Assembly: GCF_049801095.1 (NCBI RefSeq)
Contig: NZ_JBNAGH010000013.1
Location: forward strand, 1 to 64,000
Reading direction: 5' to 3'
From: Dinoroseobacter sp049801095
GTDB lineage: Bacteria > Pseudomonadota > Alphaproteobacteria > Rhodobacterales > Rhodobacteraceae
Length of the DNA: 64,000 bases
The position numbers were made by a program, and so were the translations under genes. The notes beneath the pieces are model-generated. The model did not search any database. It worked only from the letters and a program-made list of their open reading frames with translations, and was not told where the DNA came from. Positions 7,850 through 15,638 of the stretch are shown piece after piece. How positions within the stretch are numbered: the stretch's first letter is position 1; each line of letters starts with the position of its first letter.

Positions 7850-8749
7850 CTAAGCGGCGGCCTCGTCTTTTTCAGGCTGCAATTCATACAGAAAATCGAC
7901 CGCACGCTGCGCATGGGCCGCGGCCTGGAAGATATATCGTGTGTCGCTCCGAAGACCGCGAAGCCAGTGGTCGATATAGGCGGCATGCTCTGCGCGCGGT
8001 TCCAGCGATAACCCCAGATCGGCGGCCAGAAATGCAGCGCCCAGTTCAGCCACAAGCTCCTCTTGCGCATAGCCTTCATCACCCCAGCGTTTTCGACCGA
8101 AACTCCGGTCCAGGCGATCGGGATGGCGGGTCCAGTGGGTGATCTCGTGACCGAGTGTGGCGTAGTAGCTCTCGGGGTCTTGGAAGGTCTCGAAGGGCGG
8201 CATCTGCACATAATCCGGCTCAACCGCATAGAATGCCTGGGCTCCCCCGTGACGAATGTCGGCCCCTGTCGCTGCAAAGAAGGAGTCTGCGGCCGCATCG
8301 CGATCGACTGTGTCAGGCATCGGCTCCGGGACGGCGTAGAACGCCGCGGGAAGGCCCTCGATCTGGTCGACGTTGAAGACCGTGTAGCCTTTCATGAAGG
8401 GGATTGCGACCTCGCGGTCCTGACCGGCCTCATCGCTTTCGGTCTTGCGGAATGTGTCGGCATAGACGACCAGCTCGCCCTTCGCGCCCTTGCGCACCTG
8501 GCCGCCGAGTGCCAGCGCCTGACGATAGGTCATCCAGGTCGGCGCCGCGAACCCTTTTGTGACCGAAGCGGCCCAGAGCAAGACGATGTTGAGACCGCGA
8601 TAGGCGACGCCATTGTGCCGCAGGGGTCGTGAAATGCGCCCTGCAAGGTGTTCAGCGCTCCAGGGCTTGTGCCAGGGCCGGGTACCGGCTTCGAGATCGG
8701 CGATGATCTTCACGGTGACGCGGGTGTAGATGTCGGGTCGATGTGCCAT
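7850..8749 (-). CDS. ardC: ArdC-like antirestriction protein
   Basis: A 299-residue protein with two parts. The N-terminal ssDNA-binding region (DUF1738-like, residues 1-135) contains WHKPW, RGLNIVLLW and MTYRQALALGGQVRKGAKG. The C-terminal zincin-like region has HEITHWTRH at about 201-209 and a downstream EELVAELGAAFLAADLGL. ArdC proteins protect incoming plasmid DNA from restriction after conjugation. A strong GAAAGGAGG ribosome site precedes the ATG, and the same leader occurs before repB. Confidence 0.9.
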   Translation of the reverse strand: MAHRPDIYTRVTVKIIADLEAGTRPWHKPWSAEHLAGRISRPLRHNGVAYRGLNIVLLWAASVTKGFAAPTWMTYRQALALGGQVRKGAKGELVVYADTFRKTESDEAGQDREVAIPFMKGYTVFNVDQIEGLPAAFYAVPEPMPDTVDRDAAADSFFAATGADIRHGGAQAFYAVEPDYVQMPPFETFQDPESYYATLGHEITHWTRHPDRLDRSFGRKRWGDEGYAQEELVAELGAAFLAADLGLSLEPRAEHAAYIDHWLRGLRSDTRYIFQAAAHAQRAVDFLYELQPEKDEAAA

Positions 8750-9020
8750 GATGTCCTCCTTTCGGCAGGTCCCTCGTGCGGGACGCGGAAAGGCAGGACG
8801 GACGCAGGAAGCCGACGGCGCATGGTCAACACGGGGGGAGCGCCCGCGACCGGCGCGGGCAGACCATTGCGCTGGCGGCGGCGTCTGTCAGGCCCGCGCT
8901 CCCCTGCTCGCACCGGGGATCTGACGGGAGGCGCGGCTGGCAAAAAGAAACGGAGCCGACGGGTCCGTGTCATCGGGACAGATCATCGGATCCAAGGGAG
9001 CAGGAGCCAGAAATGCAATT

Positions 9021-10193
9021 CTAGAGCGCGCGCAGCTGGTCGATTGCGGCCGACAGCGGCATGGCACGGAGCCCGCCGGGCCCCGGCACTTCGCGGGTCT
9101 CGGCATAGACCAGAAGCCGCTCCGCCACGTCGAGATCGTCTGCGGCGATGTGGAACCCGCGGGTGACCTTGGGGCTGGTCGTGCGTTTGACCTCAATGGC
9201 CCAGAGCGCGCCGCCTGGCAATTTCAGGACCAGGTCGATCTCGGCCCCGGCCGAGGAGCGGTAGAAACTGGCTTCCGTGCCGCGTGGGGCGGCGGCGATC
9301 AGGTTTTCGATGCAAAAGCCTTCCCAGGACCCGCCAACCACCGGGTGACCGAGGAGCGCCTCGGACGTCTCCAGCCCGAGAAGCGCGTGGGTCAGGCCCG
9401 CATCGCGGATGTAGACCTTGGGCGATTTCACCAGCCGCTTGCCGGTATTCGCGTGCCAGGGCGGGAGCCGTCGCACCAGCATGAGATCCACCAAGAGATC
9501 GAGATAGCGGGCAACGCTTTGGCCGGAGACCCCGAGACCAGCTGCCAGCTTCGCCGCGTTCAAGAGCCCGCCTTGCTCATGGGCCAGCATGGTCCAGAAT
9601 CGCCGCAGGGTTTCGGCCGGGATGCGCAGACCGAAGCTCGGGATATCGCGTTCGAGATAGGTGCGAATGAAATCCTCGCGCCAGCTCAGGCTTGTCCGGT
9701 CCGACTGTGCGAGAAAGCTGTCGGGAAAGCCGCCGCGCAGCCAGAGCCTCTGCAAGGCCCCCTGCCCCGCCTCGTCCAGCGTGAACGGGGTCAGCTCGTG
9801 ATAGCTGACCCGGCCTGCCAGCGATTCAGCGCTTTGCTGCAATAGCGTATTGGAAGCCGACCCCAGAAGCAGGAATTGCCCGGTCCGGTGCCCGGCCCGC
9901 CGACGGCGATCGATCTGTCCCCGAAGTGCACCAAACAGCCCCGGCATCAGTTGCACCTCGTCGATCACCACCAGCTTGCCCATCTGCGCATCAAGATAGA
10001 GGTCGGGCTCCTCGAGAATCTGACGGTCTGCGGTCCGCTCCATGTCGAGATAGACGGCCTCACGGGTCTCCGCGATATCCTGGGCCAGCGTGGTTTTGCC
10101 GACCTGGCGGGGTCCGAGAAGGACCACACCCGCCTGGGCATCGAGGGCATCTTCGACGCGTTGGAGGTGATTGCGGACGATCATACCTTGCAT
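9021..10193 (-). CDS. AAA-family ATPase with DUF4143 domain
   Basis: A 390-residue protein with Walker A GPRQVGKTT (about residues 27-35), Walker B KLVVIDEVQLMP, sensor motif LLLGSAS, then a DUF4143 region whose end carries the nuclease-like SSAGAEIDLVLKLPGG and ALWAIEVKR. Such proteins are common mobile-element cargo with no settled role; a defence or toxin-like function has been suggested. It is transcribed alone. Two in-frame ATGs (10193, 10184) are possible starts. Three tandem decamers directly upstream may be its operator. Confidence 0.85.
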   Translation of the reverse strand: MQGMIVRNHLQRVEDALDAQAGVVLLGPRQVGKTTLAQDIAETREAVYLDMERTADRQILEEPDLYLDAQMGKLVVIDEVQLMPGLFGALRGQIDRRRRAGHRTGQFLLLGSASNTLLQQSAESLAGRVSYHELTPFTLDEAGQGALQRLWLRGGFPDSFLAQSDRTSLSWREDFIRTYLERDIPSFGLRIPAETLRRFWTMLAHEQGGLLNAAKLAAGLGVSGQSVARYLDLLVDLMLVRRLPPWHANTGKRLVKSPKVYIRDAGLTHALLGLETSEALLGHPVVGGSWEGFCIENLIAAAPRGTEASFYRSSAGAEIDLVLKLPGGALWAIEVKRTTSPKVTRGFHIAADDLDVAERLLVYAETREVPGPGGLRAMPLSAAIDQLRAL

Positions 10194-10205
10194 TTATTCC
10201 ATCCA

Positions 10206-10235
10206 TTGGAAGATTTGCAAGGATATTGAAGGATC
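10206..10235. repeat. Three tandem 10-bp repeats upstream of the DUF4143 ATPase
   Basis: ATTGGAAGAT (10206-10215), TTGCAAGGAT (10216-10225) and ATTGAAGGAT (10226-10235) are contiguous and share the pattern WTTGNAAGGAT. They lie 13-42 bases before the ATPase start, where a regulator operator would sit. Confidence 0.6.
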
Positions 10236-10245
10236 GAGCACAGTT

Positions 10246-11511
10246 TCACGCCGCCATCCCGCTCAGCCGACCGAAGAAGCTGCGCTCCAGATGCAGCTCC
10301 CCTGCCCCGGCCTTTTCAACCATGCCCCGCAAATATCCGCCCGGTGAGTTGACCTCGCCTGAATGGACCTTCTCGAAGACCAATGCCAGGGCTGCAGCAG
10401 CGGCGGGTTTGCCCATCTGCTCCTCTGCAGCGATCCAGGCATGGTCCGAAATGCCGATCATCGGCCGCAATTCACCGGCAACCCGCACGAAATCGCGCCA
10501 ATCCCGGATATAGCCGCCCAGATTGCGGCCCCAGGAGGTGAATTCCGGGCAGGCTTGCAATATGGTCCCCAAGTCGATCCCGACCTGCGCTCTGGCCGCC
10601 TCCCCTGCCCCATTGTCCGACGCTGCCCGTGCCACAGGCGCTGGCTTTGCTGATCTGGGTGGTTCGGTTTCCGTTTCCTCATTTTCTGAGGAATTACAAA
10701 TTACAGGATGAAGTTGTTTTGTAATTCGTATGTGGGGTTCGGAATTGACCTCCCTGGGGTCCATATTTTCTGTTTCCTCAGTCATCTCTGTACTTTGACC
10801 CACAGGGTTTGCCTCCCACAGAAACACCTTCTCGACCCGCGACAGCAGGTCAGCGAAGCGATCAGCCAGTCGCTGAAGCATGTCGGCTCCCGCACGCGGG
10901 CCCGGCAGGCGCGCCAGAAGCGCCTCGAAGGCCTGTTGCAGGCTCCGGAGCCCCTGCATGTGTTCCTCGCGCTCCAGAGCCGCCTCGAGACGCGCCCGGA
11001 TACTGCGCCGGGCGATCGTGATCTGACGCCGCAGACGCTGACAGAGCGCCCGCTCCGTCGCCAGATCGGCGGCCAGCGCCTCGAACTCTGCGACGCGGGC
11101 GCTCAAGGGGGCGAGATCGAACCCGTAGGCCTCGACAATCAAGCCGTCGGCATCGCGGCGGCCCCAGCGTTTGCCATTGGGGCTGTCTCGGAAGGTGAGC
11201 ACACCGACCTCGGCCAGGCGCCGGGCGTGGCGCTTGAGCGTCGACAGGGAAAACCCGGTGCGCTCCATCAGATAGGCGTTGGACGCCCAGACGATGGGCC
11301 GCCGTCCCTCTTCCCAATCCTGGGGCTGGGTGAAGGCCGCCAGCGTATCGAGCAGCAGAAGATCTGCCGCTTTCAACCCGATATGGGCCCCCACGCGTTT
11401 CGCCGCGACGACACTGCGTGTCTTAGCAATAGAAATCTGTTCGCCGTCTCGGGCCAGCTGATCCGCGGTCCCGAGAGCCGGCGTCGGCTTGCGCCAACCG
11501 CTCTGTGTCAT
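10246..11511 (-). CDS. repC: Replication initiator RepC
   Basis: A 421-residue initiator of RepABC plasmids; replication starts within its own coding region in this family. The N-terminal domain has the RepC winged-helix features (GLKAADLLLLDTLAAF, PIVWASNAYLMERTGFS, LKRHARRLAEVGVL, DSPNGKRWGRRD). The C-terminal part carries LGGYIRDWRDF and a late ending in GGYLRGMVEKA. A GGAGGT ribosome site precedes the ATG. It is third in repA-repB-repC, and the antisense RNA in the gap should limit its translation. Confidence 0.95.
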   Translation of the reverse strand: MTQSGWRKPTPALGTADQLARDGEQISIAKTRSVVAAKRVGAHIGLKAADLLLLDTLAAFTQPQDWEEGRRPIVWASNAYLMERTGFSLSTLKRHARRLAEVGVLTFRDSPNGKRWGRRDADGLIVEAYGFDLAPLSARVAEFEALAADLATERALCQRLRRQITIARRSIRARLEAALEREEHMQGLRSLQQAFEALLARLPGPRAGADMLQRLADRFADLLSRVEKVFLWEANPVGQSTEMTEETENMDPREVNSEPHIRITKQLHPVICNSSENEETETEPPRSAKPAPVARAASDNGAGEAARAQVGIDLGTILQACPEFTSWGRNLGGYIRDWRDFVRVAGELRPMIGISDHAWIAAEEQMGKPAAAAALALVFEKVHSGEVNSPGGYLRGMVEKAGAGELHLERSFFGRLSGMAA

Positions 11512-11611
11512 GCCTGTATCTCACCTCCGGTTTTGTGGAGGCAAAAGGGTCCCGTTCGCCAAAACGACGTTCTTTCGTTGACAGTGATTCGCGGGAGCGG
11601 TATCCAGAAGG

Positions 11612-11668
11612 TGTCTAATCTAATTGGATAAGCTCTCGGGCCGGATCGGCTTGGGGGCTTTTCTTTTG
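11612..11668 (+). ncRNA. Counter-transcribed RNA (IncA-type) in the repB-repC gap
   Basis: RepABC plasmids control RepC through a small antisense RNA in this position. The + strand has -35 TTGACA (11578-11583), a 17-base spacer and a -10-like TATCCA (11601-11606). The predicted transcript then ends in an intrinsic terminator with arms AAGCTCTCGGGCCG (11630-11643) and CGGCTTGGGGGCTT (11647-11660), paired throughout with some G-U, followed by TTCTTTTG. A transcript of about 55 bases fits the family. The weak -10 is the main doubt. Confidence 0.75.
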
Positions 11669-11675
11669 CCTCAGG

Positions 11676-12671
11676 TCATGATGTCGATGTCTCCTCTGAT
11701 TGAGACAGATACTCCGCGTAGAGCTGATCGAGGTTCTCCGAGAGAAACTCTCCAAAGCCTGCGGAATCCTTAGATGTCAGCGAGATCGTATAGGCACGGC
11801 CCGCGCGTCCGATGACGCCCTTGATCCGGCCTTCTCCGGCGGTCCAGGTGCGCTTGGCCGGAGTGGCTTTCGCCGCCCGGCGCCGGGGTGCCCTGCCCGC
11901 CTCGGTCACCTTGCTGTGCAAAATCTCGAACTTGGTATCGCTGTCGAGCTGGTCGAACCCCTCCGTGGCCAGGATACGATCGGCCACCGTCACGTTGCTT
12001 TTGACCGCCATCAGCTTTTTGAAGTCTTCCCAGCGGTCCCGCCCGATTTGCTTGGCCGGTCCAATCGCGGCGATGACATGGCCCGGCACCGTTCCCGCCA
12101 CTGACAGCATGCGCGACAGCAGCGTGCCGTCGATGGTCAGCGCCTGCTGGATCACCTCCTTGGCCTGGCCGAGATCATGCAGGTTCTTGGCAAAAAGCGC
12201 CTTCTCGATAAAGGAGAGATCGGCCCGGGCCGTATTCTCCTGGCCCTGTGCGAGCACATGGGCGACGTCATCCATCTCCTTGACCACGGCGCGGACCGGC
12301 CGTCCGAGCGCGCGGGCGACGCGCACCCGGCGATGCCCGAAGACGACCATGTAACGGTTGGCGGCCTCCGGATGCGGTCTGAGCAGGACCGGCGTGTCCT
12401 GCCCGCTTGATGCGATCGAGGTTTTCAACTCGTCGAAGGCCTCGTCATCGCCGCTGAGCCGGTCATTGACGAAGGAGGCATCGATCAGAGCGGGATCGAT
12501 CTCGACGATGGTTTCGCCTTCGAGGAGGCGCTTGGAGTTTTCGGCAAGACTGTCGATCGAGACTTTCATGGATTTCGACGCACCGCGCATCGCATAGCTC
12601 GAACGGCCCCCATCGACCGGCGGATCGGTCGGTTGCCCGATTACGGATTTCAACAGGTCTTTTCTGGCCAT
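11676..12671 (-). CDS. repB: Plasmid partition protein RepB (ParB family)
   Basis: A 331-residue centromere-binding partition protein. The ParB nuclease-like domain contains GQDTPVLLRPHPEAANRYMV, VFGHRRVRVARALG and QGQENTARADLSFIEKALF, followed by a helix-turn-helix region around GTLLSRMLSVAGTVPGHVI. It is second in the repABC operon. Two copies of the putative parS sequence lie just upstream, between repA and repB. The start at 12671 has a strong GGAGGG ribosome site. Confidence 0.95.
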   Translation of the reverse strand: MARKDLLKSVIGQPTDPPVDGGRSSYAMRGASKSMKVSIDSLAENSKRLLEGETIVEIDPALIDASFVNDRLSGDDEAFDELKTSIASSGQDTPVLLRPHPEAANRYMVVFGHRRVRVARALGRPVRAVVKEMDDVAHVLAQGQENTARADLSFIEKALFAKNLHDLGQAKEVIQQALTIDGTLLSRMLSVAGTVPGHVIAAIGPAKQIGRDRWEDFKKLMAVKSNVTVADRILATEGFDQLDSDTKFEILHSKVTEAGRAPRRRAAKATPAKRTWTAGEGRIKGVIGRAGRAYTISLTSKDSAGFGEFLSENLDQLYAEYLSQSEETSTS

Positions 12672-12704
12672 GATGCCCTCCTTTCCGAGGCAGGGAATCC
12701 CTCG

Positions 12705-12743
12705 TCTGCACGGCTGTCAAAACGCATCTGCACGGCTGTCAAA
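12705..12743 (+). repeat. parS: Two tandem candidate parS sites between repA and repB
   Basis: TCTGCACGGCTGTCAAA occurs at 12705-12721 and again at 12727-12743, same orientation. The core TTxxACxGCxGTxxAA is quasi-palindromic around GC and matches 7 of 10 fixed positions of the GTTNNCNGCNGNNAAC parS consensus of RepABC plasmids. A third copy lies upstream of repA. Binding by RepB is inferred. Confidence 0.7.
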
Positions 12744-12744
12744 C

Positions 12745-13962
12745 TCATGGGCTTTCGCGCCCCCAGGCCTGATGCACGAGACCGGCGATTTCATCATTGA
12801 CGGCGTTCAGCGAGGTGATTGCGCGGTCATAGGTCGACCGCACGAACTGCGCCCGCTCGACCTCGTAAAGCGTCTGCTTGGTGATCCCGGCATCCGAGAT
12901 CGCCGTCGATTTCACCATCTGCGCTTCGAGCATCTGGTTGGGAAACATCGCCTGCAGGAAACCGACCATCTGCTTTTGCGGGCCGTCGGTGGGTTCGAAC
13001 CGTGTCACCAGATACCGGAACCATTTGAGCCGCATCTCGGCCCCGGCTTCACGGATGGTGCGCAGGATGCCACCCAGCATCAGAAGGAACTGACTCATGG
13101 ACATCACATCGAGCATCTGGGGATGCACGGTGATCAGCACTGAACTCGAGGCTGTCAGGGCCGTTAGGGTCAGATATCCAAGCTGTGGCGGGCAATCGAT
13201 CACCACCACATCGTAGCGGTCTTCGACCTCTTCCAGTGCCTTCGAGATGCGCGTGAAGAAGGCGCGGCCTTCAGAGGGGTCGCGGCTGGTCAGGGCCACT
13301 GGCGTGTCGTATTCATATTCCTGCAGATCGAGGCTGGCCGGGACGATATCGAGGTTCGGGAAGTTCGTGGGCCGGATGACCGCGCTGATCGGCTGGCGCT
13401 CCGCGTCGTAGCGCAGGGTCTCGTAGAGCGAGGATACAGAGTCTAATTCAGGCTGAATCCCGTGCAGTGCGGTGAGCGAGGCCTGCGGATCGAGATCGAC
13501 CGCCAGCACACGATGGCCTTTGAGCGCGAGGTGTTGGGCCAGATGGGCGGCGGTCGTCGTCTTGCCGCTGCCACCCTTGAAGTTGACGACAGAGATGACA
13601 TGCAGCTCTTCGCCTTCGGTGCGATGGGGCAGGTACCGGCGCTTGCCCGGACGACCATGGGCATCGAGATAGGCGCGCAGCTCGAGCATTTGTGCTGCGG
13701 AATAGGATCGCCGCCCAGAGGCCGAGGTTTCTGGCTCCGGCCCTTTGCCCTCCAGATGCAGCTTCTTGATCGTCGACTGCGTGACGCCGAGAAAATAGGC
13801 CACTTCTGCGAGAGAAAACTGTCGCAGACCCTTCTGGGCATCGGGGGGATATTGTTCCTGACGCAAGATATTGAGTCGGTCGGAAATCAGTTCTCCTTGC
13901 TGGAGAATGATTTCATCGAAGGCCAACTCGCCTGTATCCTGCCGGAATGGTGCTGTCGCCAT
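12745..13962 (-). CDS. repA: Plasmid partition ATPase RepA (ParA family)
   Basis: A 405-residue ParA-type ATPase that segregates the plasmid and represses its own operon. The N-terminal helix-turn-helix (FSLAEVAYFLGVTQSTIKKL, about 49-68) is followed by the deviant Walker A KGGSGKTTTA (about 129-138), VLAVDLDPQASLT, and DVVVIDCPPQLGYLT. It is first in repABC. Its stop lies directly beside the second parS copy. Confidence 0.95.
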   Translation of the reverse strand: MATAPFRQDTGELAFDEIILQQGELISDRLNILRQEQYPPDAQKGLRQFSLAEVAYFLGVTQSTIKKLHLEGKGPEPETSASGRRSYSAAQMLELRAYLDAHGRPGKRRYLPHRTEGEELHVISVVNFKGGSGKTTTAAHLAQHLALKGHRVLAVDLDPQASLTALHGIQPELDSVSSLYETLRYDAERQPISAVIRPTNFPNLDIVPASLDLQEYEYDTPVALTSRDPSEGRAFFTRISKALEEVEDRYDVVVIDCPPQLGYLTLTALTASSSVLITVHPQMLDVMSMSQFLLMLGGILRTIREAGAEMRLKWFRYLVTRFEPTDGPQKQMVGFLQAMFPNQMLEAQMVKSTAISDAGITKQTLYEVERAQFVRSTYDRAITSLNAVNDEIAGLVHQAWGRESP

Positions 13963-14477
13963 CCTGCCGCCTCGCCTAATATCGCTTTTATCGCGATTTC
14001 TTTCGTTAAACTGTGACTACAGCGGAAGTGGGTTATCCACAACGATTTTTTCAGCCGGTGGCAAAGCGCTGCCGGATCATGGCAGAGATCGGGGAGACCA
14101 CAAGACCCCGTAGACAGGGCAAGAGAACCTTCAACATCTGGTAGGACGGAGCGCCGATCCAGCCAGCGCACCCAAGCATGAAAGGCGACAGAATTCACGT
14201 ATATTATTGTTTTAAAATCTTTTTCTCGATTTGCACGGCTGTCAAAAAGCAAATGACGGTCCGCAGCACATAGACCGCGCAGCCAGACAGACGGTGCCTG
14301 CGACCACCCGCGCAGGCTTGAGACACAAGCACGGTCTGCCGCAGAGAGCGCATTGCAGCCATCCTGCCGGAATGCCGGTGAGACACAATCCAAGTTGCCG
14401 TATCGGCGAGAATCGGACGGCTGATTCTCAGGCCCAAGTCCGGGTGGGTTGGCCGGGTGTCCCGGCCAACCGCTGGC
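13963..14477. other. repA upstream region with a DnaA box and a third parS copy
   Basis: No gene is seen. A perfect DnaA box TTATCCACA lies at 14033-14041. ATCGC repeats and a TCGCGA palindrome lie at 13981-13997, close to the repA start, where RepA could bind for autoregulation. The third parS-like copy TTTGCACGGCTGTCAAA is at 14230-14246. The repA promoter must lie here but I cannot fix it. Confidence 0.6.
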
Positions 14478-14816
14478 TCATGCGGCTTCTTTCGGGCCCC
14501 AGGGGATCACAGCCTGCAGGGTCGGGTCGTCCTGATGCGCTGCCTGGCCGAGATTGGCGTTGAACCCATAGTCCCGGATCGTCAGCGTGAAATAATCCGC
14601 GCCGGTTTCCCGGTTCTGTTTGCGCCAGATGCCGCCGCATTCGACGAGACGACCGCGGGGCGAACGGCCCAGCACCCGGTGGGTGGGGGCCATCGGATTG
14701 TCGCTGGTCACAGGTTCCACGGAGATGTCGAGATCGAAGGTCAGGGTCGAGATCGACCCGGTGCCCTTGGCGGTGCCGATCTCGGCGGTGTCGAATTTGA
14801 TGCAGTTCGGGGTCAT
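14478..14816 (-). CDS. DUF736 domain protein
   Basis: A 112-residue protein. The DUF736 pattern appears as TLTFDLDISVEP, PTHRVLGRSPRG, LVECGGIWRKQN, DYFTLTIRDYGFNANLG and VIPWGPKEA. Start at 14816 is chosen because it has AAGGAGA upstream and matches the family length; the frame is open much further but codes nothing recognisable there. DUF736 proteins are frequent on alphaproteobacterial plasmids and integrative elements, and their function is unknown. Confidence 0.88.
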   Translation of the reverse strand: MTPNCIKFDTAEIGTAKGTGSISTLTFDLDISVEPVTSDNPMAPTHRVLGRSPRGRLVECGGIWRKQNRETGADYFTLTIRDYGFNANLGQAAHQDDPTLQAVIPWGPKEAA

Positions 14817-15504
14817 TGCGTGTCTCCTTGACTGGTGTTGCAATGCCGGTGACAGAAGCAGGGTACCCGAGGGGCAGCACCGCAGGCGGAGCGCAGCGGA
14901 GAAGGGCAGGGGACCGCGCTTTTTGCTCCGCGCGGAATGGCCGGAACGGGCAGGGGAAAAAGACGGGCTCCCACCTTTGCGGCCCCCGGGCGCCCTGCCA
15001 CCGGCCACGCTCAGCAACACCGGTCGGAGACAGGCCGGACTTCCGGACAGCAACAGGTGACCGCCCCGGTCAGCGCCAAGGCGTCGGAACTGCTCTACGC
15101 AGCGGCGATGCATGCCATCGGACACTCAAAATCGGCACGCTATCCCGCCTCTCACCCTGAAACTTGCTGGCCCACCGCCGCCGCCCGTCATCGGCATGGG
15201 CCCCGCACCGCACACCCCGGAGGCGGCTTCACCCGGTCGTCGGCCTAAGGCGATCCCGTACTATGCCCGTCAGGGTCTCGGCCCAGGTCGCCGCGGGCAG
15301 ACCATCCATCCAAGCCCCATGCCTGCAGCGCCGGGCGTCACCCTCCCGCCCGGCTGCGCGCCACCGGCCCGGTCCTCTGGCCAAGACGGCACATTCGGGA
15401 GGCACCACAAGGTATCTCTCCAAGACCCATCCGTCTGACGCCCCCAAACTGAGGGTCTCGCCGGCCTCTCACGTCGCGCAGCGACCCCCGCGCGGGCAGC
15501 GCCG

Positions 15505-15549
15505 GTCCGGCGGCGGGGCAGGGGACGTTCCTCTGCCCCGCCGCCGGAC
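15505..15549 (+). repeat. Very strong hairpin (21-bp arms, 3-base loop)
   Basis: Left arm 15505-15525 (starts GTCCGGCGGCGGGG) pairs with right arm 15529-15549 (ends CCCCGCCGCCGGAC) with one mismatch-type pair, loop CGT. AATTTTTGGG follows on the + strand. No + strand gene precedes it, so it may be a terminator of an unseen transcript or a DNA-level structure. Confidence 0.7.
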
Positions 15550-15586
15550 AATTTTTGGGTCATCCCGCAATCATTCTGGCCAAAGC

Positions 15587-15613
15587 AAAAAAAGACCCCG
15601 CCGGAGCGGGGCC
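15587..15613 (-). terminator. Intrinsic terminator of the ParB-like gene
   Basis: On the minus strand CCCCGC-TCCG-GCGGGG (15611-15596) is followed by TC and a run of seven T (15593-15587). It lies 25 bases after the stop of the ParB-like gene. Confidence 0.85.
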
Positions 15614-15638
15614 AGGTGGTCTTCCCACGAAGGAAGGC

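Larger units (their letters stand above)
14817..15638. other. Long GC-rich non-coding spacer
   Basis: About 820 bases with no gene I can support on either strand; the open frames present are Pro/Arg-rich artefacts of high GC. It contains a 21-bp-arm hairpin (15505-15549) and a terminator for the ParB-like gene (15587-15613). GGCAGGGGA-type motifs recur (near 14917, 14950 and 15517). Confidence 0.55.

Noticed and set aside
10206..10235. Decamer repeats as a CRISPR or replication iteron
   Set aside because: Only three units with no spacers, and they lie in a promoter position rather than beside an origin; repC iterons were not seen there.
14478..15125. A longer 215-residue version of the DUF736 gene
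   Set aside because: The N-terminal extension is Pro/Arg-rich with no family match, and the ATG at 14816 has a good ribosome site and gives the normal family length.
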